Source of the DNA: Allomuricauda sp.
GTDB lineage: Bacteria > Bacteroidota > Bacteroidia > Flavobacteriales > Flavobacteriaceae
DNA length: 64,000 nucleotides
Direction: 5' to 3'
Assembly (NCBI GenBank): GCA_030148335.1
Contig: JASBTQ010000008.1
Location: forward strand, 40,764-104,763
The translations under genes were made by a program, and so were the position numbers. Positions 63,249-64,000 of the stretch are shown here, piece by piece. The notes beneath the pieces were generated by a model that saw nothing but the letters and a program-made list of their open reading frames with translations, did no database searches and had not been told where the DNA came from. Position 1 is the stretch's first letter. Every line of letters starts with the position of its first letter.

Positions 63249-64000
63249 ATGAATCTCTCCCCAAAAGCCATTATCACCCATATTTGTGTAATCGGTTTGT
63301 TCGTCCTTGCTGCATTGCTCTATTTTTATCCAGTGTTGCAGGGCAAGGCCATTTTCCAATCCGATATTGCCCAATACAAGGGCATGGCCAAGGAACGGGA
63401 TGCCTATAAGGAACTGACAGGAGAGGAGTCTTACTGGACCAACAGTGCGTTTGGCGGAATGCCCACCTATCAGTTGGGGGCCAACTATCCGAACGATTAT
63501 GTAAAAAAACTAGATCGAACCATCCGTTTTTTGCCCAGACCTGCAGATTATCTGTTTCTGTATTTTATTGGCTTTTATATTCTGCTGCTCTGCTTGAAGG
63601 TCGATTTTAGATTGGCGGCGATTGGGGCTTTGGCCTTTGGTTTTTCCACCTATCTCATCATCATTCTCGGTGTGGGACACAATGCGAAGGCACATGCACT
63701 CGGGTATATTCCCATGGTCTTGGGCGGGATTGTGCTTGTTTTCAGAAAGAAATACTTATTGGGGTTCATATTGACGGCTGTGGCCATGGCACTGGAAATC
63801 ACTGCCAACCACTACCAAATGACCTATTACTTTATGCTTCTGGTGTTGCTTCTGGGTCTTGTGCAACTCATTTATGCCATCAAGGAAAAGCAACTGAAAC
63901 ATTTTTTTGTTTCTGTGGGCATCTTGATTCTGGCCGTTGTACTGGGTGTTGCCACCAATGCTACGGGGATTATGGCCACCAAGGAATATGCGGATTGGAG
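63249..64000 (+). CDS. YfhO family membrane protein (3' end outside window)
   Basis: The first 250 codons only. Start ATG 63249 (MNLSPKAIITHICVIGLFVL). A membrane helix is followed by the conserved extracytoplasmic loop FQSDIAQYKGMAKERDA and YWTNSAFGGMPTYQLGA, then several helices (FLPRPADYLFLYFIGFYILL, GVGHNAKAHALGYIPMVLGG). YfhO proteins are large GT-C-like integral membrane proteins, thought to glycosylate envelope polymers in Firmicutes. The frame is open to the last base. Confidence 0.9.
   Translation, partial: MNLSPKAIITHICVIGLFVLAALLYFYPVLQGKAIFQSDIAQYKGMAKERDAYKELTGEESYWTNSAFGGMPTYQLGANYPNDYVKKLDRTIRFLPRPADYLFLYFIGFYILLLCLKVDFRLAAIGALAFGFSTYLIIILGVGHNAKAHALGYIPMVLGGIVLVFRKKYLLGFILTAVAMALEITANHYQMTYYFMLLVLLLGLVQLIYAIKEKQLKHFFVSVGILILAVVLGVATNATGIMATKEYADW

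Noticed and set aside
1..64000. tRNA, rRNA, riboswitch or phage attachment sites
   Set aside because: No cloverleaf, T-box or riboswitch-like conserved core, integrase gene or tRNA-flanked direct repeat could be recognised by eye; a covariance-model search would be needed to exclude small RNAs.

Overview
The window reads as chromosome of a marine-type member of the Flavobacteriaceae (phylum Bacteroidota), close in style to Allomuricauda/Flagellimonas (the genus is inference). Evidence: a type A T9SS C-terminal sorting domain and SprB repeats, TANNTTTG-type -7 promoter elements close to start codons, Bacteroidota-only families (TANFOR, DUF4834, CAL67264, YfhO), a flavobacterial menaquinone cluster and a probable sulfonolipid locus. 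There are no rRNA, tRNA, CRISPR or phage genes.

Region 1 (1-17200) is the accessory part. An SprB-repeat T9SS adhesin (cut at the left edge), a PKD lipoprotein and a TANFOR/FN3 secreted protein come first, and an outer-membrane barrel (15434-17152) closes the block. Between them (about 4655-15400) lies AT-richer, patchwork DNA. It holds a secreted NlpC/P60-like cysteine peptidase followed by two paralogous lipoproteins and a truncated third, a metzincin fragment overlapping a secreted partner, and an orphan C39-like peptidase cassette followed by an SH3 lipoprotein. Gene debris, a RAYT (REP transposase) remnant and REP hairpins are also present. The orphan cassette starts with about 250 bp nearly identical to the middle of the TANFOR gene, exactly before the two proteins diverge. 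That is the layout of a polymorphic effector with silent alternative C-termini and candidate immunity lipoproteins. I consider it the candidate undescribed system.

Region 2 (17216-22019) has housekeeping genes: an M28 peptidase, a DadA-like oxidase, a YD-repeat-like secreted protein and an alpha/beta hydrolase. Region 3 (22074-34699) is the menaquinone cluster: menI, menF, menD, then DUF2853, a CvfB-like S1 protein and a SPOR-like membrane protein, then menA, a LytTR regulator and histidine kinase, then menC, a CPBP protease and menE. menB and menH are absent from it.

Region 4 (34811-51349) mixes a carboxypeptidase-regulatory/VWA protein, an M24 peptidase, an acyl-CoA carboxylase beta subunit, a Gfo/Idh/MocA oxidoreductase, EttA, an MBL-fold lipoprotein, fumarase, a TonB-receptor-like barrel, ArsC and prfB with its programmed +1 frameshift. 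Region 5 (51733-64000) has a large zinc metalloprotease, threonine aldolase, YbaB, an S9 oligopeptidase, a putative cysteate synthase/acyltransferase/N-acyltransferase set for capnine-type sulfonolipids, an outer-membrane protein, a DUF4834 protein and the start of a YfhO-family membrane protein. Intergenic DNA carries degenerate short-sequence repeats and one long inverted repeat.
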